Positions 16,182 through 26,076 of a stretch of DNA of 64,000 nucleotides are shown one piece after another. Every line of letters begins with the position of its first letter. The stretch's first letter is position 1. The notes under the pieces are model-generated. The model was not told where the DNA came from and made no database searches. It saw only the letters and a list, made by a program, of their open reading frames with translations. This DNA is from CAXRBC01 sp041158045 (GTDB lineage: Bacteria; Actinomycetota; Acidimicrobiia; Acidimicrobiales; Ilumatobacteraceae): positions 62,001-126,000 of the forward strand of contig JBEBCD010000057.1 of the NCBI GenBank assembly GCA_041158045.1. The letters run 5' to 3'. The translations under genes were made by a program, and so were the position numbers.

Positions 16182-18380
16182 ATGGCGACCGCGAGTCGGG
16201 TCCTGCCATGGCGCAGGCACCAGGAGACCGTCACCGAGGAGCTCGCGCCGCTCCTCGCCGCCTACCGCGCCCGCCACCCGCGGGGCTCGTCGGGCCTCAT
16301 CCAGTCGGCCTACGAGACGGCCCGCCGTGCGCACGCGTCGCAGCACCGCGCGAGCGGGGAGCTCTACATCAACCACCCGATCGCCGTCGCGCGGATCGTC
16401 GCCGAGCTCGGGCTCGACGACGTCTCCATCGCGGCGGCGCTCCTCCACGATGCGGTGGAGGACACCGAGATCACGCTGCCCGACGTGGAGGCGACCTTCG
16501 GCGGCGAGGTCGCCGGGATCGTCGACGGGGTCACCAAGCTCGAGCGCATCCGCTTCGACTCCAAGGAGGAGCAGCAGGCCGCCACGATGCGCAAGATGCT
16601 CGTCGCGATGGCGCGCGACCTGCGCGTGCTCGTGATCAAGCTCGCGGACCGCCTCCACAACATGCGCACCGTCGCGGCCCGGCCCGTCGAGTCGCAGCGG
16701 CGGATCGCGCAGGAGACGCTCGACGTCTACGCGCCGCTCGCGCACCGGCTCGGGATGCAGGAGATCAAGCAGCACCTCGAGGACCTCGCGTTCGCGGCGC
16801 TCCACCCAAAGCGCTACGCCGAGCTCGATCACCTCGTCTACGCCCGCGCCCCGCAGCGCAACGTCTACCTCGCCAAGGCGCTGGCCCAGGTGCAGCGCTG
16901 GCTCGACGACGCCGGCGTCGAGGCCGAGATCACGGCGCGCGGCAAGCACCTGTGGAGCATCTACGAGAAGATGATGGAGAAGAACCGCGAGTTCGACGAC
17001 ATCTTCGACCTCATGGCGATCCGGATCGTGGTGGACGCCGAGCCCGACTGCTACGCGGCCCTCGGCATCCTGCACTCGCACTGGAAGCCCGTGGTCGGCC
17101 GCTTCAAGGACTACATCGCGATGCCGAAGTTCAACTTCTACCAGTCGCTCCACACGACGGTCGTCGGGCCCGAGGGCAAGGCGATCGAGGTCCAGATCCG
17201 CACCCGCGACATGCACCGGCGGGCCGAGTGGGGGGTGGCCGCGCACTGGTCGTACAAGGACGGCGACGGTCGCGGCGACATCGACTGGCTCCACCGCATC
17301 ATGGCGTGGCAGGGCGACGTGCCCGACCCGGGCCAGTTCATGGAGACCCTCACGCGGGCGCTGGAGCAGGACGAGCTCTTCGTCTTCACGCCCAAGGGCC
17401 GCGTCATCTCGCTGCCGCCGCGCGGCACGCCCGTGGACTTCGCCTACGAGGTCCACACCGACGTGGGCCACGGCTGCGTCGGGGCGCGCGTCAACGGCCG
17501 GCTCGTGCCCCTCTCCGCGCGCCTCCGCTCCGGCGACACCTGCGAGATCCTCCTCGCGCCGTCGGGGGAGGGGGAGCCGTCGGAGGAGTGGCTCGACTTC
17601 GTCGTGTCGCCGAAGGCGCGCAGCAAGGTGCGTCAGTGGCTCGCGCGCGAGCGGCGCGACGACCTCGTCGAGGCGGGCCGCGAGGAGCTCGTGGAGCGCC
17701 TCGCCGAGGGCGGGCTCGACGCCGAGGCGGTGCTGCGCACCGACGTCGTCGTGCGCGAGGCGCAGCGCATGAACTACGCGTCCGCCGACACCTTCTTCGG
17801 CGCGATCGGCGAGGGCACCGTCGACGGCGCGGCGGTCGCCGCGCGCATCGCCGACGCCGCCCGCGAGTCGGGGGACCCGGCGCTCGCCGAGGCACCGCCC
17901 GCGACCGGGTCGGCGCGGCCGCCCGTCGTGGTGGAGGGCCGGCGCGGGGCGGGTGCCTCGCTGGCGCGGTGCTGCACGCCGGTGCCCGGCGACGAGATCG
18001 TGGGGGTCGCGGTCGACGCGCGCACGGTGGTGGTGCACCGCGCGGACTGCGCGCTCGCCGTGCCGAGCGGCGGCGCCGCGCGCATGGCGGAGGTCGAGTG
18101 GTCGGACGACCGCGCGGACGCCGTCTTCGTCGTCGCGGTGGAGGTCGTCGCGCTCGACCGCTCGCGGCTACTGCGCGACGTGGCCAACGCGCTGTCGGAC
18201 CAGCACGTCAACATCGTCTCGTGCAGCACCCAGACCGGCACCGATCGCGTCGCCCGCATGCGCTTCGAATTCGAGATGGCGGACCCGTCGCACCTGCGAT
18301 CGGTGCTGCGGGTGATCAAGCGCATCGAGGGCGTCTACGACGCGCACCGCGTCCTCCAGGTGGCGGCGAGCAGCGTCTAG
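16182..18380 (+). CDS. rel: Bifunctional (p)ppGpp synthetase/hydrolase Rel
   Basis: RelA/SpoT homologue of 732 residues. The N-terminal HD hydrolase is intact (ALLHDAVEDT), so it can degrade (p)ppGpp. The synthetase shows RFKDYIAMPKFNFYQSLHTT and EVQIRTRDMH. The TGS domain (FVFTPKGRVISLP), the conserved-Cys region (RCCTPVPGDEI) and a C-terminal ACT domain follow. As the only long Rel seen here it is probably the bifunctional stringent-response enzyme, triggered by uncharged tRNA on ribosomes. Its TAG stop is the beginning of the hisS -10 box. Confidence 0.96.
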   Translation: MATASRVLPWRRHQETVTEELAPLLAAYRARHPRGSSGLIQSAYETARRAHASQHRASGELYINHPIAVARIVAELGLDDVSIAAALLHDAVEDTEITLPDVEATFGGEVAGIVDGVTKLERIRFDSKEEQQAATMRKMLVAMARDLRVLVIKLADRLHNMRTVAARPVESQRRIAQETLDVYAPLAHRLGMQEIKQHLEDLAFAALHPKRYAELDHLVYARAPQRNVYLAKALAQVQRWLDDAGVEAEITARGKHLWSIYEKMMEKNREFDDIFDLMAIRIVVDAEPDCYAALGILHSHWKPVVGRFKDYIAMPKFNFYQSLHTTVVGPEGKAIEVQIRTRDMHRRAEWGVAAHWSYKDGDGRGDIDWLHRIMAWQGDVPDPGQFMETLTRALEQDELFVFTPKGRVISLPPRGTPVDFAYEVHTDVGHGCVGARVNGRLVPLSARLRSGDTCEILLAPSGEGEPSEEWLDFVVSPKARSKVRQWLARERRDDLVEAGREELVERLAEGGLDAEAVLRTDVVVREAQRMNYASADTFFGAIGEGTVDGAAVAARIADAARESGDPALAEAPPATGSARPPVVVEGRRGAGASLARCCTPVPGDEIVGVAVDARTVVVHRADCALAVPSGGAARMAEVEWSDDRADAVFVVAVEVVALDRSRLLRDVANALSDQHVNIVSCSTQTGTDRVARMRFEFEMADPSHLRSVLRVIKRIEGVYDAHRVLQVAASSV

Positions 18381-18383
18381 CCT
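18378..18383 (+). promoter_or_regulatory. -10 box TAGCCT for leaderless hisS
   Basis: TAGCCT starts at the rel stop codon and ends 6 bases before the hisS GTG. Confidence 0.5.
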
Positions 18384-18389
18384 CTCCGC

Positions 18390-19661
18390 GTGCCAGAGTT
18401 CCGGACGTCGCCGGGCACGCGGGACATCCTCCCGCCCGAGTCCGCCCGCTGGCGGGCGCTGCAGGAGGCCTTCGCCCGGGTCGTGGAGGCCGCGGGCTAC
18501 GGGCTCGTCATCCCGCCGATGTTCGAGGACCTCGGCGTCTTCCTGCGCCTCGGCGAGGCCACCGAGGTGGTCACCAAGGAGATGTACGACTTCCACGACA
18601 AGGGGGGTCGACACGTCGCGCTGCGGCCCGAGCAGACGGCGAGCGTCTGTCGTGCGTACGTGGAGCACCGACCGACGCCGCCGTGGAAGGTCTGGTACGC
18701 GGGCCCCAACTTCCGCTACGAGAAGCCGCAGCTCGGGCGCTACCGGCAGTTCGACCAGGTGGGCGTCGAGGCGATCGGGGTGGCGGACCCGTACCTCGAC
18801 GCGGAGGTCGTGGCCCTGGCCTGGCGCTTCTACGGGGAGCTCGGCCTGCGGCGGGTGCGCCTCGCGATCAACTCCCTCGGCGACGCGGGCGACCGCGACC
18901 GCTACGCCGAGGCGCTGCGGGCGTACTGCGAGGCCCGCGCCGACGGCCTCACCGCCGAGACGCGCGCGACCCTCGCGCGCAACCCGCTGCGCGTCCTCGA
19001 CTCCAAGCGCGAGGGCGACGCGGAGGTGCTCGCGGGCGCGCCGCGCATGGGCGACCACCTCGGCGCCGACGCGCGCGCACACTTCGACGCGGTGCGTCGC
19101 GCGCTCGACGACCTCGGGGTGCCCCACGAGACCGACGACCGGCTGGTGCGCGGGCTCGACTACTACCGCCGGACCACCTTCGAGTTCGCGAGCACGGCGC
19201 TCGAGGCCGCCCACACCGCGATCGGCGGGGGAGGGCGCTACGACGGCCTCGTCGAGGCGCTCGGCGGTCCGGCCACCTCGGGCATCGGCTTCGCCCTCGG
19301 CGTCGACCGGACGCTGCTCGCGTGCGACGCCGAGGGGGTCTTCGCCGCGCCCGACTCGGCCGTCGACGTCTTCGTCGTGGACGCGGTCGACGGTACGCAC
19401 GCGCATCGGCTGTGCCACGCGCTGCGCGCCGCCGGCGTGCGCGCGGACCGCGCGTACGATGCGCGGAGCATGAAGGCCCAGATGAAGCTCGCGGACCGCT
19501 CGGGGGCGCGGGTGGCGCTCATCGTGGGCACCGACGAGGCCGCCGCCGGCACCGTGGTGGTACGCCCGATGCGCGGCGGCGAGCAACGCGCCGTGCCCGC
19601 CGACGCGGCGGTCGCGGAGGCCACGGCCCTCGTGCGCGCCGCGCGCGGGTCGGGATCGTGA
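18390..19661 (+). CDS. hisS: Histidyl-tRNA synthetase
   Basis: Class II synthetase of 423 residues. It shows the N-terminal GTRDILPPES, motif 2 around AGPNFRYEKPQLGRYRQFDQ, the His-specific LVRGLDYYRRTTFEF and motif 3 near GIGFALGVDR, then an anticodon-binding domain. It charges tRNA-His in the cytoplasm. Start GTG 18390 gives the family N-terminus directly. It overlaps aspS by 4 bases; hisS-aspS adjacency is common in bacteria. Confidence 0.97.
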   Translation: MPEFRTSPGTRDILPPESARWRALQEAFARVVEAAGYGLVIPPMFEDLGVFLRLGEATEVVTKEMYDFHDKGGRHVALRPEQTASVCRAYVEHRPTPPWKVWYAGPNFRYEKPQLGRYRQFDQVGVEAIGVADPYLDAEVVALAWRFYGELGLRRVRLAINSLGDAGDRDRYAEALRAYCEARADGLTAETRATLARNPLRVLDSKREGDAEVLAGAPRMGDHLGADARAHFDAVRRALDDLGVPHETDDRLVRGLDYYRRTTFEFASTALEAAHTAIGGGGRYDGLVEALGGPATSGIGFALGVDRTLLACDAEGVFAAPDSAVDVFVVDAVDGTHAHRLCHALRAAGVRADRAYDARSMKAQMKLADRSGARVALIVGTDEAAAGTVVVRPMRGGEQRAVPADAAVAEATALVRAARGSGS

Positions 19662-21445
19662 CGACCCCGCCCGCCGGGGGCGTCGGCGCCGCGACGTCGC
19701 TGCGCACGCACCGATGCGGCGACCTGCGGGCCGCGGACGTCGGCGCGCGCGTCACGCTCTGCGGCTGGGTCTCCCGGCGCCGCGAGCACGGCGAGCACCT
19801 CGCCTTCCTCGATCTGCGCGACCACAGCGGCGTGGTGCAGTGCGTCGTCGACGGGGCCGTCGACGCGCGCTCGGAGTGGGTCGTGCGCGTCACGGGCACG
19901 GTGGCGCGCCGCCCCGACGGCACGGTCAACGCCCACCTCGCCACGGGCGAGGTGGAGCTCTCCGAGTGCGCGCTCGAGGTGCTGAACGCGGCGGAGCCCC
20001 CGCCGTTCCCCATCGACGCCCGGGCCGACGAGGTCGACGAGAACGTCCGGCTCAAGTACCGCTACCTCGACGTGCGCCGCGAGCGCATGCAGCGCAACCT
20101 GCGGATCCGCGCGCGGGTCAACGCCGCGATCCGCGCCGCCATGACCGAGCAGCACTTCGTCGAGGTCGAGACGCCGCTGCTCATGCCGAGCACACCGGAG
20201 GGCGCCCGCGAGTTCCTCGTGCCGTCGCGCAAGGAGCACGGCGCCTTCTACGCGCTGCCCCAGTCGCCCCAGTTGTGGAAGCAGTTGCTCATGGTCGCCG
20301 GGCTCGACCGGTACTTCCAGATCGCCAAGTGCCTCCGCGACGAGGACCTGCGCGCCGACCGCCAGTACGAGTTCACCCAGCTCGACGCCGAGATGTCCTT
20401 CGTCGGCGTCGAGGACGTGCTCGCAGCCATCTCGCACGCGGTGGTGGCCGCCGCGCGCGCCGCGACGGGGGAGGACCCGCCGCCGATCCGTCGCATGACG
20501 TGGCGCGAGGCGATGGACCGCTATGGCACGGACAAGCCCGACCTGCGCTTCGGCCTCGAGCTCGTCGACGCCACCCCCGTCTTCGCCGGCACCGCCTTCA
20601 AGGCCTTCGCCTCCGCGGCCGCGATCAAGGCGATGCGCGTGCCGGCCGCGACGCACCCGGAGCAGGCCGCCTCGGGGCGCGCCGCGCTCGACCGCCTCAC
20701 CGAGCGCGCCAAGCAGCTCGGCGCCAAGGGCCTCGTGTGGCTCAAGGTCGGCGCCGACGGGGCGCTCGAGAGCCCCGTCGCGAAGTTCCTCTCCGACGCC
20801 GAGCGCGCCGCGCTGGTCGCCGCCACGGGCGCGGGCGCCGGCGACCTCCTGCTGCTCGTGGCCGACGAGTGGTCCGTGGCGTGCACGGTGCTCGGCCAGC
20901 TGCGCTGCGACCTCGCGCGGCCCCCCGTGCACGAGGGGCCGTACGCCTACGTGTGGGTCACCGAGTTCCCGCTCTTCGTCGGGGTCAACCCGGCGACCGG
21001 GCGTCCGCAGCCGGGCCACCACCCGTTCTGCCACCCGCACCCCGACGACCTCGAGCGCCTCGAGGCGGACCCGCTCGGCGTGCGCGCGCTCGCCTACGAC
21101 CTCGTACTCAACGGCTGGGAGCTCGGCTCCGGCTCGATCCGGATCCACGAGCCCGAGCTGCAGCGCCGCGTGTTCCGCCACCTCGGCATCTCGGACGAGG
21201 ACGCGGACCGCCGCTTCGGCTTCTTCCTCCACCCGTTCCGCTACGGCGCGCCGCCGCACGGGGGCTTCGCCTTCGGCATCGACCGCCTCGTCGCGATCCT
21301 CGCGGGCGAGGACAACATCCGCGAGGTCATCGCCTTCCCCAAGACGCAGTCGGGCACGGACCCGATGACCGACGCGCCGACGCCGGTGGCCGACGCGCAG
21401 CTCGCGGAGCTCGGCATCCGCCTGCTCCCCCCGCCGACGGCGTAG
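19658..21445 (+). CDS. aspS: Aspartyl-tRNA synthetase
   Basis: Bacterial-type AspRS of 595 residues from GTG 19658, overlapping hisS. An N-terminal OB anticodon domain (VTLCGWVSRRREHGEHLAF) precedes the class II core, with motif 2 FQIAKCLRDEDLRADRQ, the bacterial insertion domain (about residues 290-420) and motif 3 GFAFGIDRLVAIL. Whether it also charges tRNA-Asn was not determined. The frame runs open for more than 4 kb upstream, but only this part is aspS-like. Confidence 0.97.
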   Translation: MTTPPAGGVGAATSLRTHRCGDLRAADVGARVTLCGWVSRRREHGEHLAFLDLRDHSGVVQCVVDGAVDARSEWVVRVTGTVARRPDGTVNAHLATGEVELSECALEVLNAAEPPPFPIDARADEVDENVRLKYRYLDVRRERMQRNLRIRARVNAAIRAAMTEQHFVEVETPLLMPSTPEGAREFLVPSRKEHGAFYALPQSPQLWKQLLMVAGLDRYFQIAKCLRDEDLRADRQYEFTQLDAEMSFVGVEDVLAAISHAVVAAARAATGEDPPPIRRMTWREAMDRYGTDKPDLRFGLELVDATPVFAGTAFKAFASAAAIKAMRVPAATHPEQAASGRAALDRLTERAKQLGAKGLVWLKVGADGALESPVAKFLSDAERAALVAATGAGAGDLLLLVADEWSVACTVLGQLRCDLARPPVHEGPYAYVWVTEFPLFVGVNPATGRPQPGHHPFCHPHPDDLERLEADPLGVRALAYDLVLNGWELGSGSIRIHEPELQRRVFRHLGISDEDADRRFGFFLHPFRYGAPPHGGFAFGIDRLVAILAGEDNIREVIAFPKTQSGTDPMTDAPTPVADAQLAELGIRLLPPPTA

Positions 21446-21452
21446 CCGCCGC

Positions 21453-22781
21453 GTGGCGGACGACCTCTTCACCGCCGCGGTCGCCGAGCGCCTCCGCGCG
21501 CAGGCGCCGCTCGCGGCCCGCATGCGGCCGCGCTCGCTCGACGAGGTCGTCGGCCAGCGCCACCTCGTCGCGCCGGGCGCGCCGCTGCGACGGCTCATCG
21601 AGGCCGACCGCATCTCGTCGCTCATCCTCTGGGGTCCGCCGGGCACGGGCAAGACGACGCTCGCCGAGGTCGTGGCGCGCACCACGAGCCGGCACTTCGA
21701 GCGGCTCTCCGCCGTCACCGCGGGGGTGCGCGACGTGCGCGCCGTGGTCGAGGCCGCCGAGGGCCGCCTCGGCCAGCAGGGGCGCGGGACGATCGTCTTC
21801 GTCGACGAGATCCACCGCTTCTCCACGTCGCAGCAGGACGCCCTGCTCCCGTCGGTCGAGGCGGGCATCGTGACGCTCATCGGCGCCACGACGGAGAACC
21901 CGTACTTCGAGGTCAATGCGCCGCTGCGCTCGCGCTCCACGCTCCTGCGCCTCGAGCCGCTCGCGCGCGGCGAGGTCCGCGAGCTGCTGTCCCGCGCCCT
22001 CGCCGCCGAGGCCGCCGAGGCCGACGCCGCCGCGCTCGACGCGATCGCCGACCGCTGCGGCGGGGACGCCCGCCAGGCCCTCACGACGCTCGAGGTGGCG
22101 TGCGCGCTGGCGCGCCCCGCGCGCGTCGACGCGACGCACGTGGACGCGGCCCTCGGGGTGAGCGCGATGCGCTACGGGCGCGACGACCACTACGACGTGG
22201 TCTCCGCGCTCATCAAGAGCGTGCGCGGGTCCGACCCCGACGCGGGGCTGTTCTGGCTCGCGCGCATGCTGGAGGCGGGGGACGACCCGCGGTTCGTCGC
22301 GCGGCGGCTCGTGATCCTCGCGAGCGAGGACGTCGGCATGGCCGACCCGCAGGCGCTCGTGGTGGCCGTCGCCGCCGCCCAGGCGGTGGAGACGGTCGGG
22401 ATGCCGGAGGCGCAGCTCGCGCTCGCCCAAGCCGTGGTGCATCTCGCGACGTCGCCCAAGAGCAACCGCGTGGCGCTCGGCATCTGGTCCGCGCGCGACG
22501 ACGTGCGCGCGGGCGCGGACCTCGAGGTGCCGGCCCACCTGCGCGACGGCCACTACGCGGGTGCGCGGGACCTCGGTCACGGCACGGGCTACGCGTACCC
22601 GCACGACGATCCGCGCGGCTGGGTGCCGCAGCGGTACCTGCCGGACGGCCTCGCGCCCCGACAGAATGAGGACGACGCATCGGGCCGGTACTACCGGCCG
22701 GGTCCCCACGGCGCGGAGGCCGAGGTGGCCCGTCGGCTCCGGGCGATGCGCGACGATCGGGGAGGGACGACGGACGCATGA
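21453..22781 (+). CDS. rarA: AAA+ replication-associated recombination protein RarA (MgsA)
   Basis: RarA/MgsA/WRNIP1 family, 442 residues. Walker A is WGPPGTGKTT, Walker B FVDEIHRFSTSQQD, sensor 1 GATTENPYFEV; the C-terminal tetramerisation domain follows (SAMRYGRDDHYDVVSALIKS). It acts at stalled replication forks with single-strand binding protein and recombination factors. GTG start 7 bases after aspS; overlaps the next small gene by 4 bases. Confidence 0.95.
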   Translation: MADDLFTAAVAERLRAQAPLAARMRPRSLDEVVGQRHLVAPGAPLRRLIEADRISSLILWGPPGTGKTTLAEVVARTTSRHFERLSAVTAGVRDVRAVVEAAEGRLGQQGRGTIVFVDEIHRFSTSQQDALLPSVEAGIVTLIGATTENPYFEVNAPLRSRSTLLRLEPLARGEVRELLSRALAAEAAEADAAALDAIADRCGGDARQALTTLEVACALARPARVDATHVDAALGVSAMRYGRDDHYDVVSALIKSVRGSDPDAGLFWLARMLEAGDDPRFVARRLVILASEDVGMADPQALVVAVAAAQAVETVGMPEAQLALAQAVVHLATSPKSNRVALGIWSARDDVRAGADLEVPAHLRDGHYAGARDLGHGTGYAYPHDDPRGWVPQRYLPDGLAPRQNEDDASGRYYRPGPHGAEAEVARRLRAMRDDRGGTTDA

Positions 22782-23017
22782 GCGGCGAGCGGCGCGGGAT
22801 CCGCGCGGTGCTGGGGTTCCTCCTCGTGGCGGCGGTCGTGGCCGGCGTCGTCGTGCTCGCGCGGCGGCGCGGCGTGCGCCCGACGCTCGCGGGCGTCGCG
22901 GGCCTCGCGCGCGGCGGCGCGGACCGCGCGGTCGCGACGTGGCGCGGGCTCGTCGGCGGCGAGCGCGTGACCGACGAGGACCTCGAGCGGCTGTTCGGCG
23001 AGCAGTCGCAGGGCTGA
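22778..23017 (+). CDS. Small hypothetical membrane protein
   Basis: 79 residues with no family I recognise. One transmembrane helix (about residues 9-27) is followed by a basic stretch and a short helical tail ending in VTDEDLERLFGEQ. It overlaps rarA by 4 bases (ATGA) and precedes alaS by 7, so it is very likely translated. In other actinomycetes small membrane proteins also occur just before alaS (from memory), but no function is known. Confidence 0.65.
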   Translation: MSGERRGIRAVLGFLLVAAVVAGVVVLARRRGVRPTLAGVAGLARGGADRAVATWRGLVGGERVTDEDLERLFGEQSQG

Positions 23018-23024
23018 GGCGGCG

Positions 23025-25646
23025 GTGACCGCGCCCTCGGGAGCCCCGCGCAGCGCGGACGCGCTGCGCGGCGCGTTCTCCGACTTCTTCGCCGCCCGCG
23101 GGCACGCCCGCGTGCCGTCGGCGAGCCTCATCCCGCACGACCCGACCGTGCTCTTCACGGTCGCGGGCATGGTGCCGTTCAAGCCGTACTTCCTCGGCGA
23201 CGAGACGCCACCGTCGCGCCGCGCCGTGAGCGTGCAGAAGTGCGCGCGCGCCGGTGGCAAGCACAACGACCTCGACGACGTGGGGCGCACCAAGCGGCAC
23301 CTCGTGTTCTTCGAGATGCTCGGCAACTTCAGCTTCGGCGACTACTTCAAGTCCGACGCGATCCCGTGGAGCTGGGAGCTCGTGACCGAGGTCTTCGGCT
23401 TCGACGGCGATCGCCTGTGGATCACGGTGCACGAGAGCGACGACGAGGCCGAGGCGATCTGGCACGAGCAGGTGGGCGTGCCGATGTCGCGCATCCAGCG
23501 CCTCGGGGATGCCGACAACTTCTGGCAGATGGGAGAGACGGGCCCGTGCGGGCCGTGCTCCGAGATCCACATCGACCGCGGCCCGGCCTTCGGTCCCGAC
23601 GGTGGGCCGCTGCACGACCCCGCGGGGGACCGCTTCCTCGAGTTCTGGAACCTCGTGTTCATGCAGTTCGATCAGTCGGCCGACGGCACGCGCACGCCGC
23701 TGCCGCGACCGAGCATCGACACGGGCGCGGGCCTCGAGCGGATCCTCACCCTCGTCCAGGGCGTCGACTCGGTCTGGGAGACCGACGTGCTGCTCCCGCT
23801 CGTCGAGCACGCGGGGCGTCTCGCCGGCGCGTCGTACCGGCCCGGCGACTACGCGGACCGCGCGAGCTTCTCGCTGCGGGTGCTCGCCGAGCACGCGCGC
23901 TCCTCCACGATGCTCGTGAGCGACGGCGTGTTCCCGTCCAACGAGGGCCGCGGCTACGTGCTGCGGCGCATCATCCGCCGCGCCGTGCGCCACGCCTACC
24001 TGCTCGGGACGCAGCGCCTCGTCATGCCCGAGCTCGCGCGCACCGCGATCGGCACCATGGGCGCGGCGTACCCCGACCTGCGGGCCAACGAGGACTTCAT
24101 CACCGGCGTGCTCGCCAAGGAGGAGGAGGGCTTCCGCCGCACGCTCGCGACGGGACTCTCGATCCTCGAGGGCGAGATCGGCGGGCGATCGGGCGGCGTG
24201 CTCGGCGGATCGAGCGCGTTCCTGCTCCACGACACCTACGGCTTCCCCCTCGAGCTCACGCAGGAGATCACGCAGGAGCGCGGCATGTCGGTCGACGTCG
24301 CCGGGTTCGACGCCGAGATGGCGGCGCAGCGCGCCCGTGCCAAGGCGGCGCGTCGCGCGGTGGCCAACGACGACGAGCGGGCGCGGGCGTACCGGGAGAT
24401 CGTCGAGGCGCACGGCACCACCCGCTTCGTCGGCTACGACGTCGACGCCGCGGACGCGACCATCCTCCAGGTCGTCGACGGGGCGGAGGACGGCACCGTC
24501 GAGGTGTATCTCGATGTCACGCCCTTCTACGCCGAGAGCGGCGGCCAGGTCGGCGACCGGGGCACCATCGTCGGCGACGACGTGGAGATCGCCGTCCACG
24601 ACGCGACCTTCGCGGTGCCCGGGCTGCGCCGTCACGTCGGGCGCGTCGTGCGCGGGGTGCCCGCGCCCGGCCTCGCGGTGCGCGCCACCATCGACGCGGT
24701 CGCGCGCGCGGCGACGCGGCGCAACCACACGGCGACGCACGTGCTGCACCATGCGCTGCGGCGAGTGCTCGGCGACCATGTCAAGCAGGCGGGCTCGCTC
24801 GTGGCGCCCGACCGCCTGCGCTTCGACTTCAGCCACTACGAGGCGGTCGGCCCCGACGAGATCCGCGAGATCGAGCGCATCGCCAACGAGGAGGTGCTCG
24901 CCAACGCCGACGTGCGGGCCTACGAGACGAGCAAGGAGGATGCCGCGGCGCGCGGCGCCATCGCGTTCTTCGGCGACAAGTACGGGGACGTCGTGCGGGT
25001 GCTCGAGGCGGGCAGCTCGATCGAGCTCTGCGGCGGCACGCACGTCGCCGCCACGGGCGACATCGGGCTCGTGAAGATCGTGGCGGAGGGCAGCATCGGG
25101 TCCAACCTCCGGCGCATCGAGGCGGTCACGGGCGCCAACGCCCTGCGCTGGGCCCACGGCGTCGTGCGGTCGCTCGACGAGGCGGCGGGCCTCGTGGGTG
25201 CGACGGCGACGACCCTCGTCGACGGGGTGCGCCGCACCGTGGCGGAGCTCGAGGAGGCCCGGGAGGAGATCCGCCGACTGCGGCGCGAGGTCGCGCGCGC
25301 GGGTGCGGCGGACGTCGCGGCGCGCGCCGCGGGGGGCGTCGCGGTGGAGCGCGTCGACGGGCTCGCGGCCGGGGACCTGCGAGACCTCGCCCTCGCCGTG
25401 CGCGCGGCGCCCGGCATGCGCGCGGTCGTGCTCGTGGGCGCCACCCCGACGGGCGGCGTCGCACTCGTGGCCGCCGTCGCGCCCGGCACGGCGGGCGGAG
25501 CGGGTCCGCTCATCGCGGCCGCGGCGCGCGCGGTCGGCGGTGGCGGTGGCGGCAAGGGGGACGTGGCGACCGCGGGTGGCAAGCACCCGGAGCGCATCGA
25601 CGAGGCGATCGCCCTCGCGCGCGAGGCGGCCGCGGGCCTTGGCTGA
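23025..25646 (+). CDS. alaS: Alanyl-tRNA synthetase
   Basis: AlaRS of 873 residues, usual length. The class II catalytic core starts FFAARGHARVPSASLIPHDPT, with motif region NFWQMGETGPCGPCSEI. The editing domain has the zinc site HTATHVLHHAL plus CGGTHVAATGDIG; a coiled-coil and C-Ala domain with a Gly-rich loop (GGGGGKGD) end the protein. GTG start. Charges tRNA-Ala and removes mischarged Ser/Gly. It overlaps ruvX by 8 bases; the alaS-ruvX-mltG order is widely conserved. Confidence 0.97.
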   Translation: MTAPSGAPRSADALRGAFSDFFAARGHARVPSASLIPHDPTVLFTVAGMVPFKPYFLGDETPPSRRAVSVQKCARAGGKHNDLDDVGRTKRHLVFFEMLGNFSFGDYFKSDAIPWSWELVTEVFGFDGDRLWITVHESDDEAEAIWHEQVGVPMSRIQRLGDADNFWQMGETGPCGPCSEIHIDRGPAFGPDGGPLHDPAGDRFLEFWNLVFMQFDQSADGTRTPLPRPSIDTGAGLERILTLVQGVDSVWETDVLLPLVEHAGRLAGASYRPGDYADRASFSLRVLAEHARSSTMLVSDGVFPSNEGRGYVLRRIIRRAVRHAYLLGTQRLVMPELARTAIGTMGAAYPDLRANEDFITGVLAKEEEGFRRTLATGLSILEGEIGGRSGGVLGGSSAFLLHDTYGFPLELTQEITQERGMSVDVAGFDAEMAAQRARAKAARRAVANDDERARAYREIVEAHGTTRFVGYDVDAADATILQVVDGAEDGTVEVYLDVTPFYAESGGQVGDRGTIVGDDVEIAVHDATFAVPGLRRHVGRVVRGVPAPGLAVRATIDAVARAATRRNHTATHVLHHALRRVLGDHVKQAGSLVAPDRLRFDFSHYEAVGPDEIREIERIANEEVLANADVRAYETSKEDAAARGAIAFFGDKYGDVVRVLEAGSSIELCGGTHVAATGDIGLVKIVAEGSIGSNLRRIEAVTGANALRWAHGVVRSLDEAAGLVGATATTLVDGVRRTVAELEEAREEIRRLRREVARAGAADVAARAAGGVAVERVDGLAAGDLRDLALAVRAAPGMRAVVLVGATPTGGVALVAAVAPGTAGGAGPLIAAAARAVGGGGGGKGDVATAGGKHPERIDEAIALAREAAAGLG

Positions 25647-26076
25647 CCGGGCGGGGCGCGCCCTCGGGGTGGACCTCGGCTCCAAGCGCGTCGGCCTCGC
25701 CCTCTCGGACGCGACCAGGACGATCGCGTCGCCGCTCGAGGTGCTGCGTCGCAGCGGCTCGGAGCCGGCCGACCACGCGGCCATCGCGCGGATCGCGGCC
25801 GAGCACGACGTGGGCGTCGTCGTGGTGGGCCTCCCGCTCACGATGGCCGGCACGACGGGCAGCGCCGCCGAGGGCGTCCTCGCCGAGGTCGCGCGCATGC
25901 GCGACGCGATCCCGCTCCCGATCGAGGTGCACGACGAACGGCTCACGACGCGCACCGCGGACGGGATCATGCGCGACGCGCGGATGACGGCGCAGGCGCG
26001 ACGCCGCGTCGTCGACAAGGTCGCGGCGGCCGTGATGCTCCAGTCGTGGCTCGACGGGGCGGGGGTGCGCGGATGA
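25639..26076 (+). CDS. ruvX: RuvX/YqgF RNase H-like protein
   Basis: YqgF family, 145 residues, with the RNase H-fold signature GVDLGSKRVGLALSD near the N-terminus, VVVGLPLTMAG and the C-terminal VVDKVAAAVMLQSWLD. Members are called putative pre-16S rRNA nucleases (RNA 5'-end maturation). Start chosen as TTG 25639, inside the end of alaS, because it gives the expected short N-terminal lead; a GTG within the signature would truncate the fold. It overlaps mltG by 4 bases (ATGA). Confidence 0.9.
   Translation: MADRAGRALGVDLGSKRVGLALSDATRTIASPLEVLRRSGSEPADHAAIARIAAEHDVGVVVVGLPLTMAGTTGSAAEGVLAEVARMRDAIPLPIEVHDERLTTRTADGIMRDARMTAQARRRVVDKVAAAVMLQSWLDGAGVRG

Noticed and set aside
14930..19657. Frame open for about 6.5 kb upstream through the end of aspS
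   Set aside because: High GC content removes stops; only the part from 19658 has synthetase homology, and the rest shadows secF, rel and hisS in another frame.
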